In this document: positions 11,015 to 22,340 of the stretch, one piece after another
How the letters are laid out: every line of letters begins with the position of its first letter
Numbering within the stretch: the stretch's first letter is position 1
Origin: Gymnopus androsaceus JB14
Lineage: Eukaryota; Basidiomycota; Agaricomycetes; Agaricales; Omphalotaceae
DNA length: 64,000 bases
NCBI GenBank assembly: GCA_009733575.1
Contig: ML769630.1
Location: 39,207 to 103,206, forward strand
Direction of reading: 5' to 3'
Notes under the pieces: model-generated
Seen by the model: only the letters and a program-made list of their open reading frames with translations
Told to the model about the DNA's origin: nothing
The model's database searches: none
Position numbers and translations under genes: made by a program

Positions 11015-12655
11015 ATGATGGTGAACCTGTGCCCTTCTTCATGGGTAAAGGTGAAACTGAATGGCCCCTGGATCATCGAGGAGTTTAAAGACGAAATTGA
11101 TACCCGCGGAGGCTTCTTCCTCAACACGGAATACGATCTCGATAGAGCTGGGTCTAGTGACGACTTAGAAGATGATATTCAACTCACGCACTGGATGAAG
11201 AGAAGCAATGCCATTTGGATAGGAGAATCGGATCTGGAACTTGAACGGAATCACAGCAGAGCAATTCGCTGTTGCGATAAAACCTGCGGAGAAGGTCGAT
11301 CACTCAAAATGGGTTGTAGCTGAGGACACAAAAGAGTGGAACAAAGCGCACCCTTATGTAGAGGATCACCGTAAAGACTTCGCTAAAGAACAAGACGAGC
11401 TTATACCTTGGATAGTAGATTGGCTGAAAAATAAAGGCCAAATCACTCTACCAAGCAGCTCAGTAAGGGATTACTCCCGACTTGAAAAGAAAGCTATTAA
11501 GTTCTTCCTTGATGATGAAGAACACTTGTACCGACAGAATCCAGAGTGGAAGGACAACACTTGTTGTTTGTACCTAAAACCCGCCGAATGTTCATGATGC
11601 ATAGTGCTCACAATCACCTTGGACACAAGGGCGTGTTTGCAACTAAAGAATTGATCAGGAAGCGTTTCTGGTGGCTAGATCTTGATGGAGATGTTAACTG
11701 GTTTGTCAAAACTTGCTTAGCTTGCCAACATTGCAGGTTAGAGTGGATAAAGATACCACCCACTTTAACCCACACTCCTTCATTGTTTCAAAAGATTCAT
11801 GTAGACACTTTCCACTTGTTGACACCGAGTAACGGGTGCAAATACATTGTACACGGTCGGTGCACGCTTTCTTCTTGGTCCGAGGCCAAGAGCTCTGAAA
11901 GTAGAGAATGCACGAACTTTGGGAGAATGGTTTTTCAACAATATTATTCGTTGATGGGGTGTCCCGAGGAAGTCGTTACTGATAACGCTCCTCAGATGAA
12001 GAACATGTTGGAATGGCTTGAGAAGAAATATGGAATCCGAGGTGTGCGCATCTCGCCATATAACTCTCAGGGAAATGGAAAGATCGAATGCGCACACTTT
12101 GACATTAGACAATCCTTGGTCAAGGCTACTGCGAACAACTTATCCAAATGGTTCTGGTTCTTAAAACCAGTATTGTTTGCTGATAGAGCAACGACACGTA
12201 GAGGTTTTGGCTGTTCACTTTATTTTATGGTAACAGGCGCGGAACCTCTGCTACCTCTCGATATCATGGAATCTACCTGGTTAGTGAAAATACCAGAAAG
12301 AATCTTGACGGATGAGGAACTCGTGGGTTATTGAGCTACAGCTCTAGCCAAATATTGAGTTCATATCCGTGATATGATCTCCCATGTGGATGAAAACAAA
12401 CACCGAGAACTCAGGCGTTTCGAGAAGGAATATGGTCATACCATTAAGGAGTATGATTTTAAACCTGGCCAGCTAGTTCAAGTAAGGAACACTATGATTG
12501 AGAAGTCTCTTAATCGTAAACTGCAGCCGAGGTATAAAGGACCACTCGTGGTGATTAATCAAACGCGCGGAGGATCTTATATCCTCGCTGAGATGAATGG
12601 AGCAGTCCTAAAAGAGAAAGTAGGCGCCTTCAGGGTGCTACCACATCATGCTTGA
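11015..12655 (+). pseudogene. Gypsy integrase with zinc finger and DDE core, broken
   Basis: The frame 11546-12334 carries the H2C2 finger (HSAHNHLGH...CLACQHC). The DDE catalytic core follows, with D in HVDTFHLL, D in VVTDNAPQ and E in GNGKIE. 12374-12655 gives the C-terminal SH3-like domain (LQPRYKGPLVVINQ). Two opposite frameshifts bracket about 11891-11957. That leaves the frame open but makes roughly 20 residues nonsense where EARALKVENARTLGEWFF is expected in the +1 frame. Stops near 12332 and 12357 and a frameshift near 11550 also break the protein. It would insert the cDNA; here it is inactive. Confidence 0.85.
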
Positions 12656-13060
12656 TACGAACCTATTGAACTCCCGTGGAACATTCATGACCTTATTGAC
12701 CTCACACCGAGGCAACTGGACCACATGATGGAAAGCGAGGAAGTGGGTAGAGATTTGGCATTTGACACTATTCCGAACTGAAAGGAATCTGTGGACAATG
12801 AGTATGATCTTGACATCAATGACTTAAGCAAAGATTTCGTAGAATGAGATTCTGACCAGTCAGAAGATGAGGATGAGGAAGCAAGTCACAATGCTCCAAG
12901 GAAGACAAGGTCTTATACTAAAAATCAGGCCGAGTTACCCGCAAATGAGTCTTGAAAGACCCGCTCACATTCAAAAAGATCTACATAAGCAGATGAAGGG
13001 ATATGGGTGTTTCAACAGAGTTGCCAAAGAAAGACTTCATCGACTCCTTGGTTGAAACAC
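12656..13060 (+). pseudogene. C-terminal tail of the Gypsy polyprotein
   Basis: The frame continues after the integrase as YEPIELPWNIHDLIDLTPRQ and an acidic segment (DSDQSEDEDEEAS) ending near 13055, with TGA interruptions at 12779, 12846 and 12954. No chromodomain was recognised. Confidence 0.45.
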
Positions 13061-13318
13061 AATACATGATCTATATAAAAGTAGATATGTACAAAAACCC
13101 ATAAACAATGGGCAAAAGAAGTGTTAAAGGCTAATGAGACCCGAGACACAACAAAACCATCTAAAACAATGCAGCGTCCTAAAAACCAAAGTCCTAATAA
13201 CCGTAGAATATACCATGTTCTGTGCAAACAATCCAATCGAGACTTGGGGACAAAAAGAAACCCTAATTCATCAGCGACTCGTCAAAGAAAGACTTCAGTG
13301 ACTCCTTGCCGACGAATT

Positions 13319-16264
13319 CCCTAATTTCCATCTGTTTCCATTGCATCAGTCAGCTGGACCAAGCTCTTGATGAATTTGGGCAGTCTATCCAAATCAATCT
13401 GAGGAAGGGGGTAACCCTTCTTCATCATAGATTTGTGTTGACCTATGAAGAGCTGGAGAGAATGTTTGGCTTCATCGTGGAAATGCTTGGCCATGCCACG
13501 ACAATAGATGAAGTCGAGGCGGTAGCAATTAAGCAAACCGTATTGAATGTCCTCGACAGAAGGATTGAGCTCGAGATAGCCCTCGAGGGAATTCAGAGCT
13601 TGCTTTAAGTGTTTGTCCTGAACCTCGGCCAAATCGGCTGTAAAACGAAAAAGTTTCAGTCAGTAAACTGATTCGAGATGAAGTAGAGACAAACAAAGTT
13701 AAAAGAAAAGCAGAATGGGAATGCGCTTTAATGCAACTGGCAAGACCAGTTGTAAAGGTCGGAGTTGTAGCCGCTTTCATGATGATTGCGACAAGGGTTG
13801 TATTGCTAACCGCGGACGACTGTGGAATTGAAATGTGATGCGATCTCAGTGATCAGAACCTCGTCTCCCGGAGAAAGCTGCTGGTACATGGGTCTTACTG
13901 ACAACAGTGGCAGACAGGACTGTGAACCCAAGAGAGAAGTCAACTTCTTGATGAGCAGTGGAGGATGATGAACTTTGAAGGGAGGACATGTTTGCAGAAG
14001 TGCAAAGGCAGCTTCCCCCCCAAAAAATATTCTGCCATGTTGATATAAGCAAGGAAATTGCCTAGAATCAAAAATATCCACAACCTTTTGAGGGTCAGAC
14101 CAGTTGATATACACTTCACGAGCAAATTTCCATTCCTGAAAATTTGGCCACGATTCTTTGTTAGCAGACAAGGTCTTGGCCATGCGCTGGGAGAACTCGT
14201 CAGGCTGGAAGTTGGATGGCTGAACAGGATGAAGCTTGGGATGATGAAGAACAGGTTTGACTGAAGGACGGACCTCGTCAAGCAAAGCAGGGCTCGTGAA
14301 GGGATAGGAGCTGCGAGAATTGTAGTACTTCCAAGTTGCAGGGTCATAAAAGACCTCGACGTGATCTGGACAATGGATTGTTGGATAGAACTGATGAGTA
14401 ACCAACAAAGGACTGTTTGGGCCCGGCAAATCCACAACCAGTTCTAGGGTCTGTGCAGTGGGTTGGCTCGGATAACTGACCAGCACATTGCAAACCCAAG
14501 AATAGTCGAGGAAAGACTCCATCAACTCGCCAGAATGACAGTTGCAACGGTCAGACTGAGGAAAATTATTCTCGAGACTAGCACAAAGTTCCTGAATTTG
14601 TTGAAGGTGTTGTGGAAATGGAAAGTCTGTATACCCGGCATCGCAAAGGTCACCGTAGGAAAGGAATTGGCCTGTGACTTCATGAAAGCTGCTAGTCCTG
14701 TACCAAAGACACTGGACAGAAGCTTCTTCACAGAAGGGACAGAATTCGTGTGAAGGAATCCAATCTGAAGGATAGGATAAGTTGATTGCAGGAGCTGGAG
14801 AGAAGGGAAGTTCTCGATCCAAGAAGCAATTGTGCGAAGCACGATTGAGGGATGAGATGTACCACTTCGAAAGCCACTGGATGGTGAAGGAAAAGTTTCC
14901 GGTAAAGGCAAGAAACTGGGTAAAGGAGCCTCGGTAGCCATAAAATACAAAAAATTGCTCATAAGCAATAACTTTGTATGGTACCTCGGCTCCCCCAGCA
15001 GCAAAGTATCCTATGGTCTCAGGAATTTCACAATCCCAAGGACCAACCATCTGAGGAGTAACGTCCTCGATCAAAGGAGCATTCCCGGTCTGGACAATTG
15101 CCTCGATAAGGGAATGAAAAATGTTCTCACCTGATGTCTTGGGCCTACGAAAGTTGGACGCATTGTCATTAAGACGAGTACGTTTGCCCTTCCGAGCCTC
15201 AACTCCAGCTGTACTCTCATGAAACATAATGAAACCCTTCAGTCAAATCGAGCTGATGAGGAGATACATGTGTGCATACATTGGGGCAAGATGAAGAAGG
15301 TGAAGGAGATTCCTACGAAACAAATTAGAAGGCAAAATGAAGAAGTAGACCAGTTGACTTACACGCCAGTGATGCGAATTAGGAGCTGTCGCGACATGGG
15401 CACGAGGCCTGGTCTAGCGAGGAAATTAGCTTTGAATATGAAGAATGTGATGAACACATATGGGTGTTGCACTTGTGCTGGCAACTTTTGGGGGAGCCGG
15501 GACTTCAACTACTCCTTCATCCTCTCGGATAGACCGCCAAGAGGAACCATCCTTTTTAGAAAACTGAGGCCTGGTCAACAAGATACAAGGAAGAGTAATA
15601 GTGCAGTAGAACTTTGCTCACTTCTTTAACAAGTTGAGCTTTTGCTGCTGATGAACAGGGGCCACCAAGTCAAGCAGCGTCTTGTACAATTCTTGGTACT
15701 CAGTCTGAGAAGTAACTTTGAGACTGGCAGGATAGTGCTGAAGGGTGTTTGCTATTTTAGCACACACACTAGACTCTGCAGAAAATTGGGGAAACCATGT
15801 ACCAAGTAGACAAGAGCCTGCTCGCAAGTAGGGTGAAGGATGCTGAGAGCGCACTTAACCTTGGCAAGTACCTCGATAGCATCGGCCTGCTTCTGGAGCT
15901 GGATCCTGTGGTCTGGGTAGTCCTTGAGCGTGATGAAAGGACGCGCAGGCTAAGAGGACATTTTGGAATGGATGTGCTTGTTTGAAAGTAGAGTTGAAAG
16001 ATGTAAGCAGAGGCTCGAAAATTTATCCTCGAGATACTGAGGCCTTATATTCGAGACGAAGCCAAGTTTGGGATCTGAGACGGCACCAGGCTCGACAAAA
16101 TATTTTCCGCCAAAATACTGCCATATGAGAGAAGAATTTGCTTTCGCTGCAGACATCAGAACAATGGGACTCAGAGGATCATGGACAGACTTTGCCGCGA
16201 TAGAAATATCATCGCAGCGAGACATGAAACCGGAAGCTTGAAAAAAAAAGGGTCCGTTCTGCAT
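13319..16264 (-). pseudogene. Antisense spliced gene B inside the Gypsy element
   Basis: A chain of minus-strand exons lies between pol and the 3' LTR, opposite to gag-pol. The first exon starts at 16264 or at the ATG near 16227 (MSRCDDISIAAKSV). It is broken by a TAG at 15950-15952 and a frameshift near 15800, and continues to 15623. It then splices (AA|GTGAGC to ACCAG) into text ending WRSIREDEGVVEVPAPPKV. The largest piece is a 473-codon open frame, 15227-13806, with Cys-rich text (CPFCEEASVQCLW, RCNCHSGE). The frame goes on after a TAG at 13806 as QYNPCRNHHESGYNSDLYNW, and a last exon (about 13633-13319) ends LTDAMETDGN-stop. I recognise no domain. The long open frame and readable exon junctions say it was a real gene. 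Confidence 0.6.
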
Positions 16265-16318
16265 AAAATATTCTGCCGCGCTATGCTTGGCTACCCTCCC
16301 TCAACTGGGACAGTTGAG

Positions 16319-16340
16319 ATTTTAGTTTGGGGAGAGGATT
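16319..16340 (+). other. Internal purine tract resembling the 3' PPT
   Basis: TTTTAGTTTGGGGAGAGG closely resembles the purine tract before the 3' LTR (TTTTTAGTTTGGGGGAGA at about 20382-20399). It lies between the two antisense genes. Confidence 0.4.
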
Positions 16341-17163
16341 GGTGAGATAGATTATTTGCGGTCCAAACAAGAGTTGATCGTGGCAAGACTGGTGAACAAA
16401 GAAGCAAAATTCAAAGCTACAGCTAAAGAATGGGCACGAACATGTATCTATGTTTTATCTGGCTAGAACTTGTTAACTTCACTCCTGGTCTTTGGCATGA
16501 AAACCAGTTTGCAATAAACAGTTTGAATCCGACGCTTTGACCAATCAAACTCTTGCTTGATAACAAGGTGGCGTAATCACACAATCAAAACCATATGATG
16601 CGCTTGACAACTTAGAGCGGAAGAAGTCCACTGTGGCTAGAAGTGATACTGGTCGCGGTAAACAATTTTGAAATGAGATTAGGACACAAAAACTGCATAT
16701 ATCAAGCCAAAACATCTGCGAGCAAGTCTTGACAGATGGCCGTGGTGACTGGCTTCAAGTTCGGTAGTTCGCCGCACCGAAGGACTTAACAAAACTTAGG
16801 AAAGAGTCTTCATGAGCTATAAATTTGCTTGAGACAACTTAAAAAGTTCTGCTTATGTTTTTTCGCACAAAATAAAGAACGAAACTGGAGTTAAGACTCC
16901 TTTTATTTTGCTATATACAAAGGCTCAAAATTCTACTATGCTGCTATATACAAGTTGTGGCATAAAGTAAGAAATGAGCTATGAATCAATGTGTTTAAAG
17001 TCCAATGGACTATGATGCATGTAAGAACAAAAAATTAAAATAAAAACAAAAACCTGCAAGGTGGCAAAAGAACTGCCACGATACCTCGAGTTACGGTTGG
17101 AAAAACGACCCCGGCCAAGGCAAGGACTACGAGACGGCAAAGGAACTGCCTACAAATCTCGAG

Positions 17164-19258
17164 TCACTTACGCTTGGTCTTAGACTGAAAACTAGTCAGA
17201 CCAAAGAAAGACAGAGGATGAGGGAATCGTCTTACCGAGGAGCCCTCAGCATGATGCGTCTTGGGCTTCTGAAAAAGCTTACAACAAAGCTGAGAAGTCG
17301 TAGTTTGAGGAACAACGACTCTCTAAAGAAAAGACTCATTAGCACATTCTAAAGTCAGAAAACGACTAACAGAACTTTCTCAGGGCCGGCCCCTCCTCTG
17401 GTGAAAATGGAGTTGTAGTGTAGCAACGAAGTGTTGACACGACCACCCTCGAGCTTGGGGAAACCGTCGAAGCCAGGGCTCTTCGTGTTGGTAGTTGAAT
17501 AAGCAAACCGAGGATTGATGGGAGTAGGTTCGAGACCTCGGGGACCCATGAACTAGTAAAAGGGGTCAATACACTGGACAAAGGGAAATGTGATGAAAAG
17601 AAACTTACCAAAGAGGGATGAAGTTTGCCCAGACTAGGAGGGGCCTGCCCAACAAACTCCATGTCCGAGCCAGCATCATCATTAAATAACCTCATTGGAG
17701 GTGAAGAGTCTCCAGTCGGTGCCTTGACCAAAGGAGGAGTAATGTCGCGGAAGCAATGATTGTTGTCCAAGGGGTCATTGGTCGGATTGAACCGCGATGA
17801 ATCAGTGGGATACCTGTGAAACGCGTAAGGTTGCTAGAGCAAAAATCAATATTAGCGAAAGAAAAGAAAAGGAGGAAGTGAGACGTACATTTTCAGGAGG
17901 AATCGTCTGGGAAAAATAGTGAGATCATTAGCCTCAACAGTTTTCCTCAAGAAAAATGAGGAACTTACCACCATCCAACGGGTCTTGTACAAAATCTTCT
18001 GAGGAAAATGATGACCTTGAGGGACCTCAAGCAAAGTCTCTGAGTACGAGATTTTGAACTGAATAAAGTTCAAAAACTTGGCCTCGAGGAACTTCCGAGG
18101 GGTGAAAATGGCATTGTACAATTGAAGCGGCTTGAAATAATAAGGGTCAGCCTTGAGCAGGAAAAGTCAAGATAAAAGAAAAGCTTACCCTTTCCTCCCC
18201 AATGAAGGCACATCGAATCAACTTTGATTCGTTGAAGAACCAGTCTCACTGATGTCTATCAGAGGTGACAGGGTCCGCCTCAAAAACCTTCTTGCACAGC
18301 TCTTGAAGCCGCAACGAAAAGGTGGCTGCCCAAACTGGGAGCTTCTTGACATTGTACTTGGCACGGTAGGCCATCTGGAAAAACAAAGAAGTTATTATCT
18401 CGGAAACAGTGGAAGAATAAGCAAGGGACTTACAAGTGTGGGAGCCATCAAGTCAAATATGGCTATGAAATCGTTCCTGGAGGGCCAGTTGGGTGAAGCA
18501 CCTAGTTGCCAAAAGGAAACCAGGCAGCCCCTGTAGGATGACAACATGGAGGAACCAGATATGTTCCTCATAGAGCTCTAAAATTTTGGGAATTGTTAGT
18601 AAGGTGACCAGGGACACTCCAACAAAAGGAGCACATACCCTTCTGGTCTTCAGAGATAGCAATAGTCGACAAGGCAAGCTGATTGTGGAGACCAACCGAG
18701 GCAGGCTTTGTAGTAGATACGCCAAGACCAGCAGCACCACAACCAGCTGGGCGCCTCGAAGAGGATGCCCTCGAGGGACCTGCAGTCTAATTGGAATGAC
18801 ATTTGGACATCGAGGGACGCTGATTGTCAGAGAAGGGAACCATGATTGTTTGTCAATGAGGTCTCGACGAGGCGGATGACTGGGTGGCCCTGGTGGACCT
18901 AACGAGCGAGGAGGACGGAAGAAATTTGTTGGCAGAATTGGCTTGCGGTTTTGAAGAAGTGCATCTGGACATTGTTTGAAAAGCGCACAAAGAGGAAGAA
19001 TTGGGAAGTTTGGGACTTACGAGCTCGAAATCCCGAGCCTCTTATACCCGAGAAAAGTAACCTACGTGATTAAGTCACGACAAAAAGAAAAACAAAATAT
19101 TTTTCAGGAAGACAGCATGATTCCAATAGGAAGTAATGCGTCTTACCAGTTGTGGCATCTGGAAAAAGATATATCACGTGAGGAAGTACTTCTTGCAGAA
19201 AAGATGCACCCTGTATGAGGATTGAACCCTGCACGGGCATCTTTCGAGGTCTAAACAC
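17164..19258 (-). pseudogene. Antisense spliced gene A inside the Gypsy element
   Basis: The minus-strand exons fit together. Text around 18640-18650 ending ISEDQK splices (GG|GTATGT to TTTTAG) to ELYEEHIWFLHVVILQGL. MAYRAKYNVKKLPVWAATFSLR follows after an intron. Then ADPYYFKPLQLYNAIFTPRKF ends at WMV|GTAAGT (about 17973), followed by a tiny TIPPEN exon and an exon 17831-17612 (QPYAFHRYPTDSSRF to KLHPSL). FMGPRGLEPTPINPRF comes next, then 17322-17236. The final exon, 17184-17164, encodes SKTKRK-stop, a basic, NLS-like tail. Breaks: TGA near 18863, a frameshift near 18470 and a TGA near 18250. Start uncertain (19252 or 18972). I recognise no domain. Order and orientation pair it with gene B downstream. 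Confidence 0.55.
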
Positions 19259-20385
19259 GTCCGCAAATTTAGGTTTTTAGAGAATATCATGACCGAATAC
19301 GGATGCTTGACTGATGAATCGCAAAGAGTTCTGACGCGGGGACCTCAAAGGACTGTAATGAGACATAGGAATTCCACCATGCAGGTACTCCTCGTACCAA
19401 CCAAGGAATTCCTGTCTCCTAAAAATGGGAATGCGGTGTTTTCATTTAGGAAAATCATACGCTTGCTGATTGAGTATGTGATATCTCAAAGGAAATATGG
19501 CAACGGTTTATCTGGAAATTGTGATATCACAATGACAAGTACGAGATACGGGAAACGCGTGATAAAGATAGGGAAGACCCTTTTACTTGAATCACCATCT
19601 CAAGCTGTTCAGTTGATGAAAAAGTCGAATTCAGCACCGTGCATCACTTGTCTCGAAGTGATTAATGAGATTCGGGCATCAACTTGAATCTATTTATATG
19701 ATAGGTAGCCTGTCAAAAATGGTGTCAAGGACATGGAATTTATTTCTGTGATAGGTAGTCCATCAAAAATGGTGACAAAGGCACCTTGGGGCATAGAAAA
19801 TAGAAAGCCAGAAGAAGCCACATGCTAGCAGCAGATGCACAACTCGGGACTCCGACGTGATGGAATGGAAAGATGTGATATGAGGAAAGAGCCCCTGGAC
19901 CCTGCATAAGCAGGAAAGGCAGAGTCACGTCCCAAAAGAGATTTAAGCGCTGACCAGGATATCCCAATCACATCACACCAGAATGTCTGGAAGAAGAGCA
20001 CAGCAAAAGAATCATTATGGTTTCTACGGAGAACAAGAAATCAGGGGATTGCAGGGTCCAAAGGCCATGTGTCTGGACCATGCCAAAGAAAATGGGACAC
20101 CCAAGTGTATCCAGTTGATCTCTTGCCAAAAGTAGGCATTGATTTGTTAAGGTTGCCGCAACTGATGGGATGTGCCAAAAGAGCATTAGACCCTGATTAA
20201 ATGCAAGCGGCAACTACGGAATGCACCAAGGCCAGTTCATTGAACTTAGTGCCGCGATGGGCTTCCTCGGCAAGAGCAACTCAGACTTCATAAAACAGTC
20301 AATGCCGTTCAATTACTCCAACTTGATCTGGGTACAGGTTACCTCGCCGAGATACGGCTTCAACTTGTTCCTCAACCAAGATTTT
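19259..20385. other. Untranslated 3' part of the Gypsy internal region
   Basis: No reliable gene is seen. A short direct repeat (GATAGGTAG..C.TCAAAAATGG) occurs at 19699 and 19750. The open frame 19289-19687 has no recognisable domain and I do not call it. Confidence 0.4.
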
Positions 20386-20399
20386 TAGTTTGGGGGAGA
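20386..20399 (+). other. Polypurine tract of the Gypsy element
   Basis: AGTTTGGGGGAGA lies immediately before the TG of the 3' LTR. This is the position and composition expected for priming plus-strand synthesis. Confidence 0.75.
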
Positions 20400-22162
20400 T
20401 GATATGCCAATTTTTTGGCTAAGGCTAGAACTGCACAGAACCAATAATCCTAGGTTCTGTTAGTTACAAAACACAGTCAATAAGAGAACTATAGTGAGCC
20501 TGAGCTGATAGTTAAAATCTACCAAGGACCTATTCTACCCAAGAGGTTGCAGAGTAATGGTACGCGCAATGGTACCATACTTAACTTTGTGAATGCACCT
20601 CGGTCAAAGTCCTATGCGTGGTATGGTGTAGCGAGGCAAGCTTGTTGAATAACAAGTTGCTGACCAAGGCAGATAAATGAGCCCACATACCAGTTATACT
20701 AGGCTAGGTCATCGAAGGATATATCCAAGGGATTGAAGTCTTAACAAGGCATCACTTCCACGATCAGCTCACCGAGGAGTCTACACGACACTCAAGTTTA
20801 TTAAACTAAGCAAGGTGGACCAAGATGAGGAAGTACCCTAACGGGTGCCCTCAAAGTTGACACTTGCTGGAAGCACCCAGGCAGATAGCCATGGCAATCT
20901 AACGCCGCCACATGACCCACTTGCTGTAGCTACTTCTAGAGCACAGAAGGACCAAGGAGTGTTTCTATCCAAGCTTCAGTGTTTTACCAAGATCCATATG
21001 CTACCAGGCATCTAGACTCGAGACCGCGCGGAACTAGGGATAATAACCAGTCTCCCATTGGCAAGGAAAAACATAGAAATACTTCCGAGGGCTGTTCTGC
21101 TAAAGGCACTGGTGAGCCTTGTAAAAAGGCAAATGACTCGAGTCAATTCGGACCAAAAATCCCAAAAGTCAGCCCAATCAAGGAAGACAAACAAACGAGG
21201 CAGGAAACGTCAAGCCAAAACCATAGTATACACGCATATATGGACATTATTTATCTTTTTCTATTTTACTTACTCTGTCGCATCCTATCTCACTCAGTTT
21301 CTCTCATTTTCCTATTTTATTATATCTCGCTCAGTATATAAGGGTAGCTATTCTATCTCGGAATGACAAGTTAGACATGATACCTGAAACACAGTTCTAT
21401 CTTAGGACCTGTAGTGATTCGTACATGCTCAGACATGTCTGCATTGTCCTCTGCAACCTTTGAAACGGGTGGCCTTCTTGTAACCTCGATAATACTGAGG
21501 CTGTTCATTCTACTTCCTGGCTATTAAGTCGAGCATTCCTGGTTTTCATCTCGAAGAGAGGTCACATCAGTCTTAGGACCGCAGGTGGAGCCTAACGTGC
21601 ACACCTCAACAAGCCCGTTGTTGATTAGGAAAGGTCTTGGACCCAAGTGTCAGCTTGGTCTAGGTTTAGGGAGGAAGCTTCTTGGAGTGTTACCTAGCTT
21701 TACCAACAGATTCTACCCCTTGCCAGCTCTTCACTGAGTGTGTTAAAAACGCCTACTCGAGTGACTTGTGCGGCGGTCATATAAGCTTGTTAGGTAACTC
21801 GCGGGATTTCCTGAGAGTTGGAGTATCATTGCGCGGCGATGTAAAAGGCTCCTGAGATATGCAAAGTTGTTTGATGAGTCGGCGTACTTGACCCGTGCTT
21901 TGGTGTTTGCTTTCCCCTCGATTAGTTCAGCGCATCGTTGTACGTTAGTTGGCTTTTCAAAACCTCCCTCCAAATATACAACCTTGTTCATCTCGCACTG
22001 TCTGTGCCAACTGTCAAGTGCTTTTCTCTTCGAATCAATTAGTAGTTGAGGGAACCTTTGACAACCTCCTTCCTTGCATTAAATTAAACCTTTTGGATTG
22101 TATCTGATTGGGGTGATTGTTGTTTGGTCGGTTTTCATACCTAGCACAAATCTAACTCATCA
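20400..22162 (+). repeat. 3' LTR, complete
   Basis: 1,763 bp, TG...CA ended, unusually long. It contains TATATAAG at 21335-21342 and a CT-rich tract. Compared with the 5' copy it differs mainly at CpG positions; for example 21433 ACATGT against ATGCAT in the 5' copy, which both derive from ACGCGT. Confidence 0.9.
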
Positions 22163-22340
22163 ACAATACTGTGAAAAAAAGTGTGACACATGTGACACAT
22201 ACATAAAAAATAAAAAGTTGGCCATTAGGTCTCATAATTAATGGAAAAATCATCAAAAATAATGAAAATATTGAGGGTGCAGATTTACATCCAGTGAGAG
22301 CTTTTTATATCTAAAAAGTATTGTGCAGTCTGAAATATTA
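22163..22340. repeat. R1-type module after the 3' LTR
   Basis: TGTGACACATGTGACAC, then GGTCTCATAATTAATGG, then AAAATCATCAAAAATAATGA. The same order of words is found at about 2600-2720, 25000-25190, 25690-25800 and 27770-27870. Confidence 0.6.

Larger units (their letters stand above)
1966..22162 (+). mobile_element. Decayed Ty3/Gypsy LTR retrotransposon with antisense genes
   Basis: The 3' LTR spans 20400-22162 and starts TGATATGCC directly after a purine tract (TTTGGGGGAGA); it ends ACTCATCA. The same start and end occur at 1966 and 6330. Between the LTRs, in the + direction, are gag-like, protease, reverse transcriptase, RNase H and integrase sequences. A block of more than 7 kb with minus-strand exons follows. 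The order PR-RT-RH-IN is that of Ty3/Gypsy. Every gag-pol module carries stops or frameshifts. No 5-bp target duplication is seen (TATGA before the left LTR, ACAAT after the right), and the 5' LTR is interrupted by R1 sequence. The element therefore looks old and rearranged. Confidence 0.9.

Noticed and set aside
20400..22162. Reading the long 3' LTR as a gene-bearing region because of open frames near 20979-21366
   Set aside because: The same frames occur, differently broken, in the other LTR and contain no motif; they cover the promoter/TATA area.
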